The notes: a model not told the origin generated them from the letters alone. A stretch of 64,000 nucleotides of DNA from CAMTUH01 sp947084935 (GCA_947084935.1 CAMTUH010000003.1:136568-200567), one strand, 5' to 3'; positions 8,596 through 16,815 are shown, counted from the stretch's first letter. Program-made: numbers and translations.

Positions 8596-9690
8596 TCAAG
8601 CCACATTAAATCGAAACAGCATGACATCCCCATCGCGTACCACGTAATCCTTTCCTTCCAGCCGCCACTTGCCGGCTTCTTTGGCGCCCTGCTCGCCTTT
8701 ATAGCGAATAAAATCTTCATAGCCGATGACTTCGGCGCGAATGAACCCTTTTTCAAAGTCGCTGTGAATCACACCGGCTGCCTGAGGTGCGCTTGCGTTT
8801 TTCGGGCACGTCCACGCGCGGACTTCTTTGACGCCGGCGGTAAAATACGTAATTAATCCGAGTAACTCATAACCCGCGCGGATGACGCGATTTAATCCGG
8901 GTTCGTCTTGGCCGAGGCTTTTTAAGAATTCTTTCTGATCTTCGGGGGACAATTCAGCCAATTCGGATTCAATCGATGCACAAACAGGAACGACAACGGC
9001 CTTTTCTTTTTCAGCGAATTTTCGAATGTGATTGAGGTAAGGATTGTTTTCAAAACCGTCCTCGGCAACGTTGGCGATATACAAAGTAGGTTTTAATGTC
9101 AACAATTGATACGGCTGGAGTAACGCCAATTCTTCATCGCTCAACGATAAAGTTCGAGCCATTTTTCCGGCATCCAAATGGCTTTTTAATTTCTCACACA
9201 AAGACTGAGTTTCGCGCGCAATTTTATCTCCAGACTTAACCTCTTTGGATAATTTCATTATTGCTTTATCCAAAGTCTCTAAATCCGCTAAAGCCAATTC
9301 GGTATTGATCACTTCGATATCGGAAATCGGATTAATTTTTCCAGAAACGTGCGTGACGTTCTCATTTTCGAAGCACCGCACCACGTGCGCAATGGCTTGT
9401 GTTTCGCGAATATTGGCGAGAAATTGATTACCCAGCCCTTCGCCCTTTGATGCGCCCGCGACCAGTCCGGCGATGTCGACGAATTTTACTGCGGTGGGTA
9501 CGATTTGTTTTGGCTTCACGATAGCAGCGATATTGTCAAGGCGTTGGTCGGGAACGGGAACGACGCCAATATTCGGATCAATAGTGCAAAACGGATAATT
9601 GGATGCTTCAACGCCCGCTTTTGTGAGTGCATTGAACAGCGTTGATTTTCCGACATTCGGAAGTCCTACGATACCACACTTAAATCCCAT
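8596..9690 (-). CDS. ychF: Redox-regulated ATPase YchF (Obg-family)
   Basis: 364-aa cytoplasmic P-loop protein of the universally conserved YchF/Ola1 group, associated with ribosomes and stress. P-loop GLPNVGKST (8-16), the NYPFCTIDPN switch region and the DIAGLVAGASKGEGLGN G3 segment are all present. The C-terminal TGS domain ends EGKDYVVRDGDVMLFRFN. Length matches E. coli (363 aa). Its start overlaps the stop of pth by 11 bp, giving the conserved pth-ychF pair. The protein normally binds ATP because its G4 motif is altered; that is family knowledge. Confidence 0.97.
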   Translation of the reverse strand: MGFKCGIVGLPNVGKSTLFNALTKAGVEASNYPFCTIDPNIGVVPVPDQRLDNIAAIVKPKQIVPTAVKFVDIAGLVAGASKGEGLGNQFLANIRETQAIAHVVRCFENENVTHVSGKINPISDIEVINTELALADLETLDKAIMKLSKEVKSGDKIARETQSLCEKLKSHLDAGKMARTLSLSDEELALLQPYQLLTLKPTLYIANVAEDGFENNPYLNHIRKFAEKEKAVVVPVCASIESELAELSPEDQKEFLKSLGQDEPGLNRVIRAGYELLGLITYFTAGVKEVRAWTCPKNASAPQAAGVIHSDFEKGFIRAEVIGYEDFIRYKGEQGAKEAGKWRLEGKDYVVRDGDVMLFRFNVA

Positions 9691-10270
9691 CGGTTTTCCC
9701 GTGTAATTCTTTCATAACTTTTTGAACTTCACCGCGCACTAAATCGGAAATCCAGGGCAAACACTCTTCGAATGATTTCAAAATATGTTCTCGATCGGAT
9801 TGAGAGGGCTTGCTCAACACGTACGGCGTAACGCGATCTTTGTGTCCCGGATGTCCGATGCCGATGCGCAAGCGATAAAAATCGTGTGTGCCCAAGTGCT
9901 GAATAATATCGCGAAGACCGTTATGACCCGCGTGCCCACCGTTTTCTTTCAGACGTATTTTCCCGGCGGGAAAATCCAGCTCGTCGTGCGCCACGAGAAT
10001 TTCTTTCGGTTCGATTTTGTAAAATCGAGCGATTGCCGCAACGGCTTGCCCGCTTTCGTTCATGTACGTGGTGGGAATAAACAGGTAATACGGATGATCC
10101 TCAACGGCCGCTTTTGCAGCAAATCCCAGCAATTTATTTTCTCTTTTTAGAGGCTGATTAATTTTTTCAGAAAGTTTTTGGACGAACCAAGCGCCAACGT
10201 TGTGGCGAGTCGCGGCATATTCTTCGCCAGGATTACCGAGACCAACGATGAGTTTAATCCCATCTGGCAA
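9680..10270 (-). CDS. pth: Peptidyl-tRNA hydrolase
   Basis: 196-aa enzyme that releases peptides from prematurely dropped peptidyl-tRNA. It starts MPDGIKLIVGLGNPG with the catalytic histidine at 23 in ATRHNVGAWF. The PTTYMNESGQAV, AHDELDFPAGKIRLK and GGHAGHNGLRDI motifs are intact and in order. It sits between rplY (6-bp gap) and ychF (11-bp overlap) in the usual prs-rplY-pth-ychF order, so co-transcription is likely. Confidence 0.97.
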   Translation of the reverse strand: MPDGIKLIVGLGNPGEEYAATRHNVGAWFVQKLSEKINQPLKRENKLLGFAAKAAVEDHPYYLFIPTTYMNESGQAVAAIARFYKIEPKEILVAHDELDFPAGKIRLKENGGHAGHNGLRDIIQHLGTHDFYRLRIGIGHPGHKDRVTPYVLSKPSQSDREHILKSFEECLPWISDLVRGEVQKVMKELHGKTDGI

Positions 10271-10276
10271 GACAGG

Positions 10277-11020
10277 TTATTCCTTTTTCTCTTTTTCAGA
10301 AGCTGCGGCTTTTGCTTCAGCGGGCGCTTTTTCAGCAGCCGGAGCACCTTCTGCGGCTCCCTCACCCGATTCAGCGGCAGCTCCAGCAGCCAACGCAGCT
10401 TCAGCAGCCTCTGCTGCGAGGTCTTCTTTGCTGACCTTCGGTACGTGGACGCTCACCATGGGAAGATTATGTTCTTCATCGAGTTTAGCGATGGTCAACT
10501 CAACGCCGGCGGGCAAAGGCAGATCTGAAAGATGTAAAGTTTGATCCAGTTCTAGATGGGAAATATCCACTTCCAAGTATTCCGGTAAATCGGCCGGCAA
10601 ACACTTGATTTTTACCTCACTGATTAAGTGGGATACCACACCATTCCCGACTTTAACGCCGGGGCATTCTTCGCCGCCGAGGTAATGGATGGGGATTTCC
10701 ATAATCAGTTTTTCATTGGCTTTAATTTGTTTGAAATCGATGTGCAAAATGTGCGGTTTGGTGTGGTGGCGAAGCAGGTCTTTAATAACGACTTTGTGCG
10801 ATTCGCCATTCACCGTCAAGGTGATGATGTTCGTGAAAATAGCCTCGTTGCTCAGCGCTTTGGCGAGCTCGTTGTGGGCTAAGGTAATTGGCTGAGACGC
10901 TTGGCCGGAGGCATAGAGTATGCCCGGGACGACGTTACCCGCGCGGCGCAGGCGGCGCACTTGGGTGGTGCCCATTTGGTTTCGCGGTTGGGCTTTGAGT
11001 TCAAAGCTTTGTCTGGCCAT
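10277..11020 (-). CDS. rplY: Large ribosomal subunit protein bL25, CTC type with long tail
   Basis: 247-aa 5S-rRNA-binding ribosomal protein of the long CTC form (two domains), compared with 94 aa in E. coli. The N-terminal L25 domain (about 1-95) includes RNQMGTTQVRRLRRAGNVVPGILY and the HILHIDFKQI strand. The C-terminal domain follows (about 96-190, SHLELDQTLHLSDLPLPAGVEL). The last ~55 residues are a low-complexity Ala/Glu/Lys tail that is probably disordered. A ribosome site (GGAGAAG) lies just upstream. It is the first gene after the Fic insertion and may need its own promoter in the 75-bp gap. Confidence 0.95.
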   Translation of the reverse strand: MARQSFELKAQPRNQMGTTQVRRLRRAGNVVPGILYASGQASQPITLAHNELAKALSNEAIFTNIITLTVNGESHKVVIKDLLRHHTKPHILHIDFKQIKANEKLIMEIPIHYLGGEECPGVKVGNGVVSHLISEVKIKCLPADLPEYLEVDISHLELDQTLHLSDLPLPAGVELTIAKLDEEHNLPMVSVHVPKVSKEDLAAEAAEAALAAGAAAESGEGAAEGAPAAEKAPAEAKAAASEKEKKE

Positions 11021-11095
11021 GGTTCTTCTCCGGGAGCTTTTGAGAACCAGGGATTGTACTGGGGTTCGATCAAAAATGCTAGCCCATAAAAAGCC

Positions 11096-12142
11096 TTATA
11101 TCTTTTTCCACTTGGCGTTTCGACCGGTGCCGAGCGATAGGAGTTTTTTTTCTTTTCGTAGGTTATCTAAAATATGCCTGATCATGGGTCGACTGACACC
11201 GGGGCATAAGTGAATGAGCTCGCCAATACCGAATTCATTGGGCAAGCTATCAATCATCTCTAATACCCATCCCGTCTTCGATCCTTTTTCAAAATTTAAA
11301 ACATGGACACGTTCATCTAATTCTTTATATCCCGCTATCAACAAACCGATGTTATATTCGATCCACGGCAGCAGGTGATGCTGTCCTTGATGCCATCCCC
11401 GAGAGACTGTATGGAGTATGGTGTAGTAAGATTCTTTGGTTTCTTCCACGAGGCGTTCATAACTGATGTATCGCGTTACATCGATATCCATTTTATGAAG
11501 CAATAATACCGTGAGTAATCTTGATATTCTCCCATTGCCATCGGTAAAAGGATGGATGCAAAGAAAATCAAAAACAAAAGCAAACGTTATGATAAGTCTA
11601 TCAATGGAATTCTGAATCCATAAGCGATTAAATCGCTGACAGAGTTCGTGCATATAAGAAGGTGTTTCGACAGCGCTAATTGGCGTAAAGCGCGTAACCC
11701 AGTTTCCATCCGGCAATCGTTCTTCAATAATATTATCTTTTTGTTTCCAACTTCCGCCATCGAGATCGGTAAATTTCAACAGATCTTTGTGCATCTTTAG
11801 TATTGTCTTGGGAGAAATCTCAAACTCTTGATAGCGATTATGTATCCGAGACAATACATCACGATAACCCAAAACTTGGGCTTCTGAACGGTTTTCAGGT
11901 TTTAGCTCTTTATTGAGAATTTTGTTGAGACGCTTGGGATCAACATTAATTCCTTCTATTCGATTCGAAGATTCACTGCTTTGGATGATCGCAATTTCTT
12001 TTAACGTTTTGATGAGTTGGGGGCGTTGATGCTGCAACAATGCTTGCTGGCCTTGGTACCGACCTAATCGACGCAAGGACTGAGACATCATGGTAAGGGG
12101 TACGGATTGTTGCTGAAGATATTCTTCATCCAGTGAGAACAC
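11096..12142 (-). CDS. Fic family protein (AMP-transferase type) with inhibitory helix
   Basis: 348-aa Fic protein, a family that usually transfers AMP from ATP to target proteins. The catalytic motif HPFTDGNGR is at 197-205 and fully conserved (HxFxDGNGR). The inhibitory motif (S/T)xxxE(G/N) is seen N-terminal to the Fic core as SNRIEG (59-64), placing it with the N-terminally auto-inhibited class. The C-terminus (about 285-348) looks like a winged-helix segment ending TGRNAKWKKI. The gene lies between prs and rplY, which are usually adjacent, in the same direction. It could modify a host protein if secreted or act inside the cell; no secretion signal is evident. Confidence 0.92.
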   Translation of the reverse strand: MFSLDEEYLQQQSVPLTMMSQSLRRLGRYQGQQALLQHQRPQLIKTLKEIAIIQSSESSNRIEGINVDPKRLNKILNKELKPENRSEAQVLGYRDVLSRIHNRYQEFEISPKTILKMHKDLLKFTDLDGGSWKQKDNIIEERLPDGNWVTRFTPISAVETPSYMHELCQRFNRLWIQNSIDRLIITFAFVFDFLCIHPFTDGNGRISRLLTVLLLHKMDIDVTRYISYERLVEETKESYYTILHTVSRGWHQGQHHLLPWIEYNIGLLIAGYKELDERVHVLNFEKGSKTGWVLEMIDSLPNEFGIGELIHLCPGVSRPMIRHILDNLRKEKKLLSLGTGRNAKWKKI

Positions 12143-12227
12143 GAGGGCACCTCAATGCCTAAAGCTTCATATTATCACGTTTATTATCACGTTGTTAGCC
12201 TTATTAGCCATTTGAATGGAGAGGGGG

Positions 12228-13187
12228 CTAATCCAAAAACATCGAGCTCACGGATTCTTTTTGGTTGATCCGCGAGATGGTTTCAGCGATGAGCTTGCTG
12301 AGTGAAATCTGTTTGATTTTGGGTGAAGAGGCCGCCTCGACTTGGAGGGGGATGGTATCCGTGACGATGAGTTCGCTGATGGGTGAGTCCATAATATTTG
12401 CCACCGCTTGGCCGGACAGCACGGGGTGGGTGCAGTAGGCCGATACCGTCGCTGCTCCCTTTTCTTTCAGCGCAGCGGCCGCGTGGCAGAGCGTCCCCGC
12501 CGTGTCCACAATGTCGTCCACAATCACGCAGTGGCGACCGTCAACATTCCCAATGACGTTCATGACTTCGGCTTGGTTCGGAGCGGGTCGGCGTTTATCA
12601 ATAATTGCCAAATCGGAGTCATTTAAGCGCTTCGCGATGGCGCGTGCTCGAACCACACCCCCCACGTCCGGTGAGACGATCATGGGATCTTTCAGTTTTT
12701 CGAGCAAGCGGTATTCTTCCAGCGCTGTGATGCTGGCATAGATGTTATCGACCGGCATGTAAAAGAAGCCCTGAATTTGATCCGCGTGCAAGTCAACGGT
12801 AATCAAGCGAGAAAAACCAACGGCTTGCATCATGTCGGCGATAACTTTTGAGCTGATGGGTACGCGGGAAGAGCGCACGCGTCGGTCCTGTCGTGCATAC
12901 CCGAAATAAGGAACGACGGCCGTGATGCTGGACGCCGAGGCACGGCGAAACGCATCGGCCATGAAAATGAGTTCCATGAGGTTTTCATTGACGGGATAGG
13001 CCGTGGATTGAATCAAATAAATGTCGCGCCCCCGGACATTTTCTTGAATTTCAATGCGAATTTCCCCATCGCTGAATCGCCCAACGTAGGCTTTACCAAT
13101 GCTAGTATTCAATTCGACCGCCACTTGAGTCGCCAGATCGGCATTGGCGCTGCCGTGGAAAATGCGGATATCGTTGGTGTTTGACAC
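12228..13187 (-). CDS. prs: Ribose-phosphate pyrophosphokinase (PRPP synthase)
   Basis: 319-aa cytosolic enzyme making PRPP from ribose 5-phosphate and ATP for nucleotides, histidine and tryptophan. It has the N-terminal IFHGSANADLA start and the ATP-loop segment VVPYFGYARQDRR. The PRPP-binding motif is CVIVDDIVDTAGTL. Length is close to E. coli Prs (315 aa). It is separated from rplY by the Fic gene; upstream lie a long hairpin element and tRNA-Gln, all on the same strand. Confidence 0.97.
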   Translation of the reverse strand: MSNTNDIRIFHGSANADLATQVAVELNTSIGKAYVGRFSDGEIRIEIQENVRGRDIYLIQSTAYPVNENLMELIFMADAFRRASASSITAVVPYFGYARQDRRVRSSRVPISSKVIADMMQAVGFSRLITVDLHADQIQGFFYMPVDNIYASITALEEYRLLEKLKDPMIVSPDVGGVVRARAIAKRLNDSDLAIIDKRRPAPNQAEVMNVIGNVDGRHCVIVDDIVDTAGTLCHAAAALKEKGAATVSAYCTHPVLSGQAVANIMDSPISELIVTDTIPLQVEAASSPKIKQISLSKLIAETISRINQKESVSSMFLD

Positions 13188-13265
13188 GTCGTTTCCCTTG
13201 CAAGATAGCCGTTAGGCAAGCAAAAAGAGTGTAGCAGAAAGAATCGAGAGGGGGCAATGCAAGAA

Positions 13266-13406
13266 CTAGGCCTATCCTCAATTCGCTAGGCTGAGCCAGA
13301 ATTCAGTGATTTATGAGCATCGCAGCATACACGATAGTATGTGAGCAGCGAAGCGCAGAAAATCACTGAATTATGGCCAGCATAGTAGAATTGAGGATAG
13401 GCCTAG
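13266..13406. repeat. 141-bp nested inverted-repeat element, copy 1 of a covarying pair
   Basis: Outer arms of 19 nt are perfectly complementary (13266-13284 and 13388-13406). Inside lie a second stem (ATTCAGTGATTT around 13300-13312 with AAATCACTGAAT around 13360-13372) and a third small stem (CATAC/GTATG). The left arm is followed by GCTAGGC and the right arm is preceded by GCATAGTA, exactly as in the element at 25183-25324, although all three stems differ in sequence between the two copies. It lies between prs and tRNA-Gln, 3 bp from the tRNA 3' end. Confidence 0.85.
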
Positions 13407-13409
13407 GAG

Positions 13410-13481
13410 CTGGGGTGCTAGGATTCGAACCTAGGAATGCCGGGATCAAAACCCGGTGCCTTACCGCTTGGCGACACCCCA
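13410..13481 (-). tRNA. tRNA-Gln (TTG)
   Basis: Minus-strand cloverleaf starting TGGGGTGTCGCCAAGCGG, with anticodon stem CCGGG/CCCGG enclosing TTTTGAT (anticodon TTG) and T-arm CTAGGTTCGAATCCTAG. It closely matches gammaproteobacterial tRNA-Gln. CCA is not encoded: the discriminator G is followed by CTCC. A tRNA-Gln upstream of prs is the usual gammaproteobacterial arrangement. Confidence 0.96.
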
Positions 13482-13544
13482 ATTCGAATGGGAGCCATGT
13501 TAGCAGTTTTTTATCTTCTGTCAAATCACTGATAAAATGGAAAA

Positions 13545-14432
13545 GTGAAGCTGGTCCTAAAAGAAGCCGTATTTATTGGCACCCTCGCCATTCTGATTAT
13601 GCCCATTGCTACTTTTGCAGCGGGGCAATACACACAGATGGGTTATATAAAAATATATTCCGAGTATTATCCCAATCCGCACGCTCAGTTTAAAGGAACG
13701 ATTATTTTCGAGAACGGTAGCGGCGTGTCTCTTACGGAATGGACTCACAATAAAGCCTTTTTTCAATGCGCAAAGCAATACGGGAATCTTTTTATGTATG
13801 ACCGAAATGGTGACGGCAAAAGCCCGCCGGATTTGAGCCTGTCGACAAAAAATCCCATGACGGCGAAGTTGATAAACACTACGCTAATGAAACTTCTTAA
13901 GAAGAGAAGTATAAAGCCGCCATATATTTTAGTTGCTCATTCCTATGGAGGAATGTACGCGGGTTATTTTGCTCGGAAATACCCCCATTTGATTAAAGGC
14001 ATTTTGATGATTGATCCGGTACCCAATAATTATGATTGGCCGGATAATCTTATCGAGCAACATGGTGCGACCATAAAAGAAATAAATCAAATGAAAAAAA
14101 TGTCCAGTAAAGAAGTGTATGCTAAGTATCGCGCCAAGGCAGACAAACCCAATGCGATGACGGCGCAATTGTTCTGTCAGCTCATCGGTTTTGAGCAAAC
14201 AAAAAAACAGGTTAATCAATTGCCGCCATTAAGTAATGATATTCCTGTCATCATTATTTCCTCAAGCTATATGAGGAAAAACGCGCCTATAAAAGGAGAT
14301 TGGTATCAATTACAGCGACAATGGTTAAACAAAAATCTAAAAAGTAAAATTATGAAAATTCACAGCGGACATTTTATTCAGCTTGAGCATCCGAAGGCGG
14401 TGTGCAAGCAACTGAAGAAATTAACGAGTTGA
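13545..14432 (+). CDS. Exported alpha/beta hydrolase, substrate unknown
   Basis: 295-aa protein with an N-terminal signal sequence (hydrophobic stretch 9-25, likely cleavage after FAA). The nucleophile elbow is AHSYGG with Ser133. The expected acid is in the LMIDPVP strand, and the catalytic histidine is probably in KIHSGHFIQLEHP near the C-terminus. The start is a GTG at 13545, since the nearby ATG at 13537 is closed by a stop after three codons. It is the first gene of an accessory stretch between tRNA-Gln and lolB and runs opposite to the housekeeping genes. It could be a lipase/esterase or peptidase-like hydrolase. Confidence 0.75.
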   Translation: MKLVLKEAVFIGTLAILIMPIATFAAGQYTQMGYIKIYSEYYPNPHAQFKGTIIFENGSGVSLTEWTHNKAFFQCAKQYGNLFMYDRNGDGKSPPDLSLSTKNPMTAKLINTTLMKLLKKRSIKPPYILVAHSYGGMYAGYFARKYPHLIKGILMIDPVPNNYDWPDNLIEQHGATIKEINQMKKMSSKEVYAKYRAKADKPNAMTAQLFCQLIGFEQTKKQVNQLPPLSNDIPVIIISSSYMRKNAPIKGDWYQLQRQWLNKNLKSKIMKIHSGHFIQLEHPKAVCKQLKKLTS

Positions 14433-14489
14433 ATTTATTAGTTGGGCTCATATAATCATGAGCTATTATCATAAAAAGGATGCTATGTG

Positions 14490-15563
14490 ATGGCCAATGA
14501 AATCAAAGATCGAGAATCAACAAATAGTGAAATAGCTGCGGCTTCTTTAAGTTTTACCCAAGGCTATAAAGTTTTCTTAAACCAGTTAAAAGAAAAGATA
14601 CGTTCTGCCAGATTGCGCGCTGCTTTGGCGGTAAATCGCGAGGTCATTCAACTTTATTGGCATATTGGTAAGGAGATTATTGAAAAGCAAAATTGGGGGA
14701 GCAGGCTCATTGAAACACTATCGCAGGATCTTCAAAATAGCTTCCCGGAAACGAGCGGCTTTTCTGTTAGAAACCTCCAAAGGATGAGGCAATTCGCTGT
14801 CTATTATCCGGACATCAAAATTCTGCCACAAACCGTGGCACAATTGCCGTGGGGGCATATTTCTATTTTAATTCATAAGGTTAAGTCGCCCTCTATTCGG
14901 GAATGGTATGCCAATCAAGCCATCGAAAACGGATGGTCAAGATATACCTTGGAATCATGCGTAAAACAGGGTTTATACGAAAGGCAAGGTAAGCAAGAAA
15001 ACAAGGTATCTAACTTTATGACACGTCTTTCTTTACCACAATCTGCCTTGGCGCAAGACTTGTTGAAAAATCCTTATAACTTTGATTTTCTTGGTTTGCA
15101 TGATGAAGCTCATGAGCGTGAAATAGAGTTTGCCTCAACACAGCATGTTACGAAATTCTTGCTTGAGTTGGGAAAAGGATTTTCATTTGTAGGAAACCAA
15201 GTTCCAATTACCGTTGGAGGCGAAGAATTTTTCATTGATATGCTTTTTTTCAATTTGAAATTACGTTGTTTTTTAGTTATTGAAATAAAAGCCACAAAAT
15301 TCAAGCCCGAACATGCGGGCCAGTTAAATTTTTATTTAAATGCGGTCGATGATCTTGTAAAACACCCCAATGACAACCCAAGTATAGGGCTCCTTCTTTG
15401 TAAATCAAGCAATAAAACGGTTGCTGAATATGCGCTTAAAAGTATAGAAAAACCTATAGGTGTCTCTGAATATCAACTGATACGATCCATTCCTGAGAAT
15501 TTAAAGACCAGTTTGCCAACCGTCGAAGAAATAGAAGCTGAATTAAATGAAATAACAAAGTAA
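14490..15563 (+). CDS. PDDEXK nuclease domain protein (YhcG / DUF1016 family)
   Basis: 357-aa protein of the YhcG family. The N-terminal DUF1016 helical domain (about 20-150) contains INREVIQLYWHIGKEI-like text (read here as VNREVIQLYWHIGKEI) and WGSRLIETLSQDLQ. The C-terminal PDDEXK nuclease domain (about 200-345) has acidic and lysine residues in FFIDMLFFNLKLRCFLVIEIKATKF, where D and the ExK pair form the expected active site. I chose the ATG at 14490 because AAAAGGA lies at proper spacing; a GTG one codon earlier is also possible. Such genes are common in mobile and defence-related regions; the actual role is not well known. Confidence 0.85.
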   Translation: MANEIKDRESTNSEIAAASLSFTQGYKVFLNQLKEKIRSARLRAALAVNREVIQLYWHIGKEIIEKQNWGSRLIETLSQDLQNSFPETSGFSVRNLQRMRQFAVYYPDIKILPQTVAQLPWGHISILIHKVKSPSIREWYANQAIENGWSRYTLESCVKQGLYERQGKQENKVSNFMTRLSLPQSALAQDLLKNPYNFDFLGLHDEAHEREIEFASTQHVTKFLLELGKGFSFVGNQVPITVGGEEFFIDMLFFNLKLRCFLVIEIKATKFKPEHAGQLNFYLNAVDDLVKHPNDNPSIGLLLCKSSNKTVAEYALKSIEKPIGVSEYQLIRSIPENLKTSLPTVEEIEAELNEITK

Positions 15564-15574
15564 AGAGGGAAAAC

Positions 15575-15658
15575 ATGAAACCAGAAAAAGTAGCGATCAT
15601 CACGGGTGCCAGTCGAGGGATCGGGTATGCCGTAGCAAGAGGGCTTAGCACTAGCTAA
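15575..15658 (+). pseudogene. Remnant of a short-chain dehydrogenase gene (27 codons)
   Basis: A ribosome site (GAGGG) and ATG open a reading frame whose product begins MKPEKVAIITGASRGIGYAV, which is the NAD(P)-binding TGxxxGIG start of a classical short-chain dehydrogenase. It stops after 27 residues at a TAA that lies where the antitoxin gene on the other strand ends. The remaining ~220 residues expected of the family are absent. It is best read as the 5' stump of a gene lost by deletion or displaced by the toxin-antitoxin segment. Confidence 0.75.
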
Positions 15659-15996
15659 GTTAACACGGCAAGTCCCTTATCAGCCACTAAATTGAGTAAT
15701 TTCAATGAAGTACCGCGAGGATGTTTGTCCCCTTGTTCCCATTGGCGTACCGTTGATACCGAAGTATTTAAAAACTTTGCAAAAACGGCTTGACTTACTT
15801 TTTCATGAATGCGAATGCGCTTAATGTCGCGCGCGCTCAATTCCTTGAGCGGGGGCAAACACAGTGCATCGTATTCGCGCAAGGTAGTGGCATCGATGAC
15901 ACCTGCATCATACAATCCTTGAGCCATTTCATGAACCGTATTGAGTATTTTACTTTTAGTTCTTTTTTTTCGAAATTTCTTCCTCGCTTTTACCAT
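15655..15996 (-). CDS. HigA-like antitoxin (Xre-type helix-turn-helix)
   Basis: 113-aa DNA-binding protein with a helix-turn-helix at about 70-105 (VSQAVFAKFLNTSVSTVRQWEQGDKHPRG) typical of HigA/MqsA-like antitoxins that repress their own operon. Its start overlaps the end of the upstream toxin gene by 7 bp, the usual coupling in higBA modules. Because the toxin reading frame looks shortened, this may be a surviving antitoxin only. Confidence 0.8.
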   Translation of the reverse strand: MVKARKKFRKKRTKSKILNTVHEMAQGLYDAGVIDATTLREYDALCLPPLKELSARDIKRIRIHEKVSQAVFAKFLNTSVSTVRQWEQGDKHPRGTSLKLLNLVADKGLAVLT

Positions 15997-16214
15997 AATT
16001 GCATTACCTCAATAATTTCTCCGATTTTAATTAGATAAGCACCTCGCTTACCCTGACCTGTACGAGCTATCCGTTTTTTGTATATACCACCACCCAAATT
16101 TGCTTCAAAAAGCCCATTTACTAACTCAGCGATTGCCGTCTTTAATAGACTATCGGTGATTCCTTCCTTTTTAGCCCAGCGATTAAAACGCTTGTGCTTA
16201 AATATTCGTATCAA
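15990..16214 (-). pseudogene. RelE/HigB-like toxin, shortened by an internal deletion
   Basis: The 74-residue frame starts MIRIFKHKRFNRWAKKEGI and runs through the LGGGIYKKRIARTGQGKRGAY core of the RelE-type family that pairs with HTH antitoxins (usual length ~105-125 aa). After GAY it passes directly to a short end, IKIGEIIEVMQLW, that resembles the normal C-terminus. About 35-45 residues of the catalytic sheet and its conserved FVYGFAK-like segment are missing. An in-frame deletion is the simplest reading, so the toxin is probably inactive. Confidence 0.65.
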
Positions 16215-16298
16215 AAAACTTTCTCCTGATTATACCACAAAGTGGTAGCTTTAAAATGCCCAAGAAATTCTTTTTTGAAGGTGCCTTCGATGCGTCTG

Positions 16299-16679
16299 TT
16301 AAGATAGGGAAACTAACGGAATTTGCACTACCGGGGTAGAATCTTGAGACACCCGCGAATCGAATGCACACACGGCAGCCCATGCGGTGGTCACCACAAT
16401 AATCGTAGCCTTGGTGAGCGCAGCGAACCAAGGAACTGAATTCCTCGGTTCGCAAAGCTCACCGAGGCTACAATCGAGGGCGTGGGCCAGTTCATCGGAT
16501 AACCGCCTTGCAATCGCCGCAAAAACGGGGTTCTCCAGTAAATAATCCGACATGATGCAGCCCACGGTCAGTAATTGCCAAAAGGCAAACCACTGGTCGC
16601 GTTTAAAAGTGAGGGAATAAGTAACTTTTTTGTCGTGCTGGCGATCGCCAGCATCATCATTTAGACTATCGTCAGCCAT
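16299..16679 (-). CDS. Hypothetical protein with a C-terminus supplied by a palindromic repeat
   Basis: A strong ribosome site (AGGAG, 6 bp before the ATG) supports a real start. The first ~68 residues (MADDSLNDDAGDRQHDKKVT through the SDELAHALD segment) look like coherent coding sequence. I do not recognise the family. From about residue 70 the frame runs through the inverted repeat at 16405-16471 and onwards, giving text such as ELCEPRNSVPWFAALTKA that is repeat-derived. The gene was probably longer or different and was cut by repeat insertion. The 80 bp between its stop and the toxin start hold nothing recognisable. Confidence 0.45.
   Translation of the reverse strand: MADDSLNDDAGDRQHDKKVTYSLTFKRDQWFAFWQLLTVGCIMSDYLLENPVFAAIARRLSDELAHALDCSLGELCEPRNSVPWFAALTKATIIVVTTAWAAVCAFDSRVSQDSTPVVQIPLVSLS
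16405..16471. repeat. GTAGCC-type palindromic repeat
   Basis: Inverted repeat opening GTAGCCTTGGTGAGCGCAGC and closing GCTCACCGAGGCTAC with GGTTCGC/GCGAACC inner pairing. It belongs to the family of repeats starting GTAGCCT(T/G)G that recurs at 23468, 35518, 38187, 46554 and 49342 in this window. Confidence 0.8.
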
Positions 16680-16815
16680 GATTAACTCCTATGTCAGTTA
16701 ATTGTGGTTAGTGGCGGTGGGGTGTTGAACCACTCCTCCGTCACGCTCTCTATTTCACACCAATGTGATTAAAAAATCAAGCAGTTAAAAATAAAGTCAT
16801 AATTTTAGGAGCCGT

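Noticed and set aside
10178..10544. Plus-strand frames opposite rplY and pth
   Set aside because: They mirror the Ala/Glu-rich tail of rplY on the other strand and show no coherent protein features.
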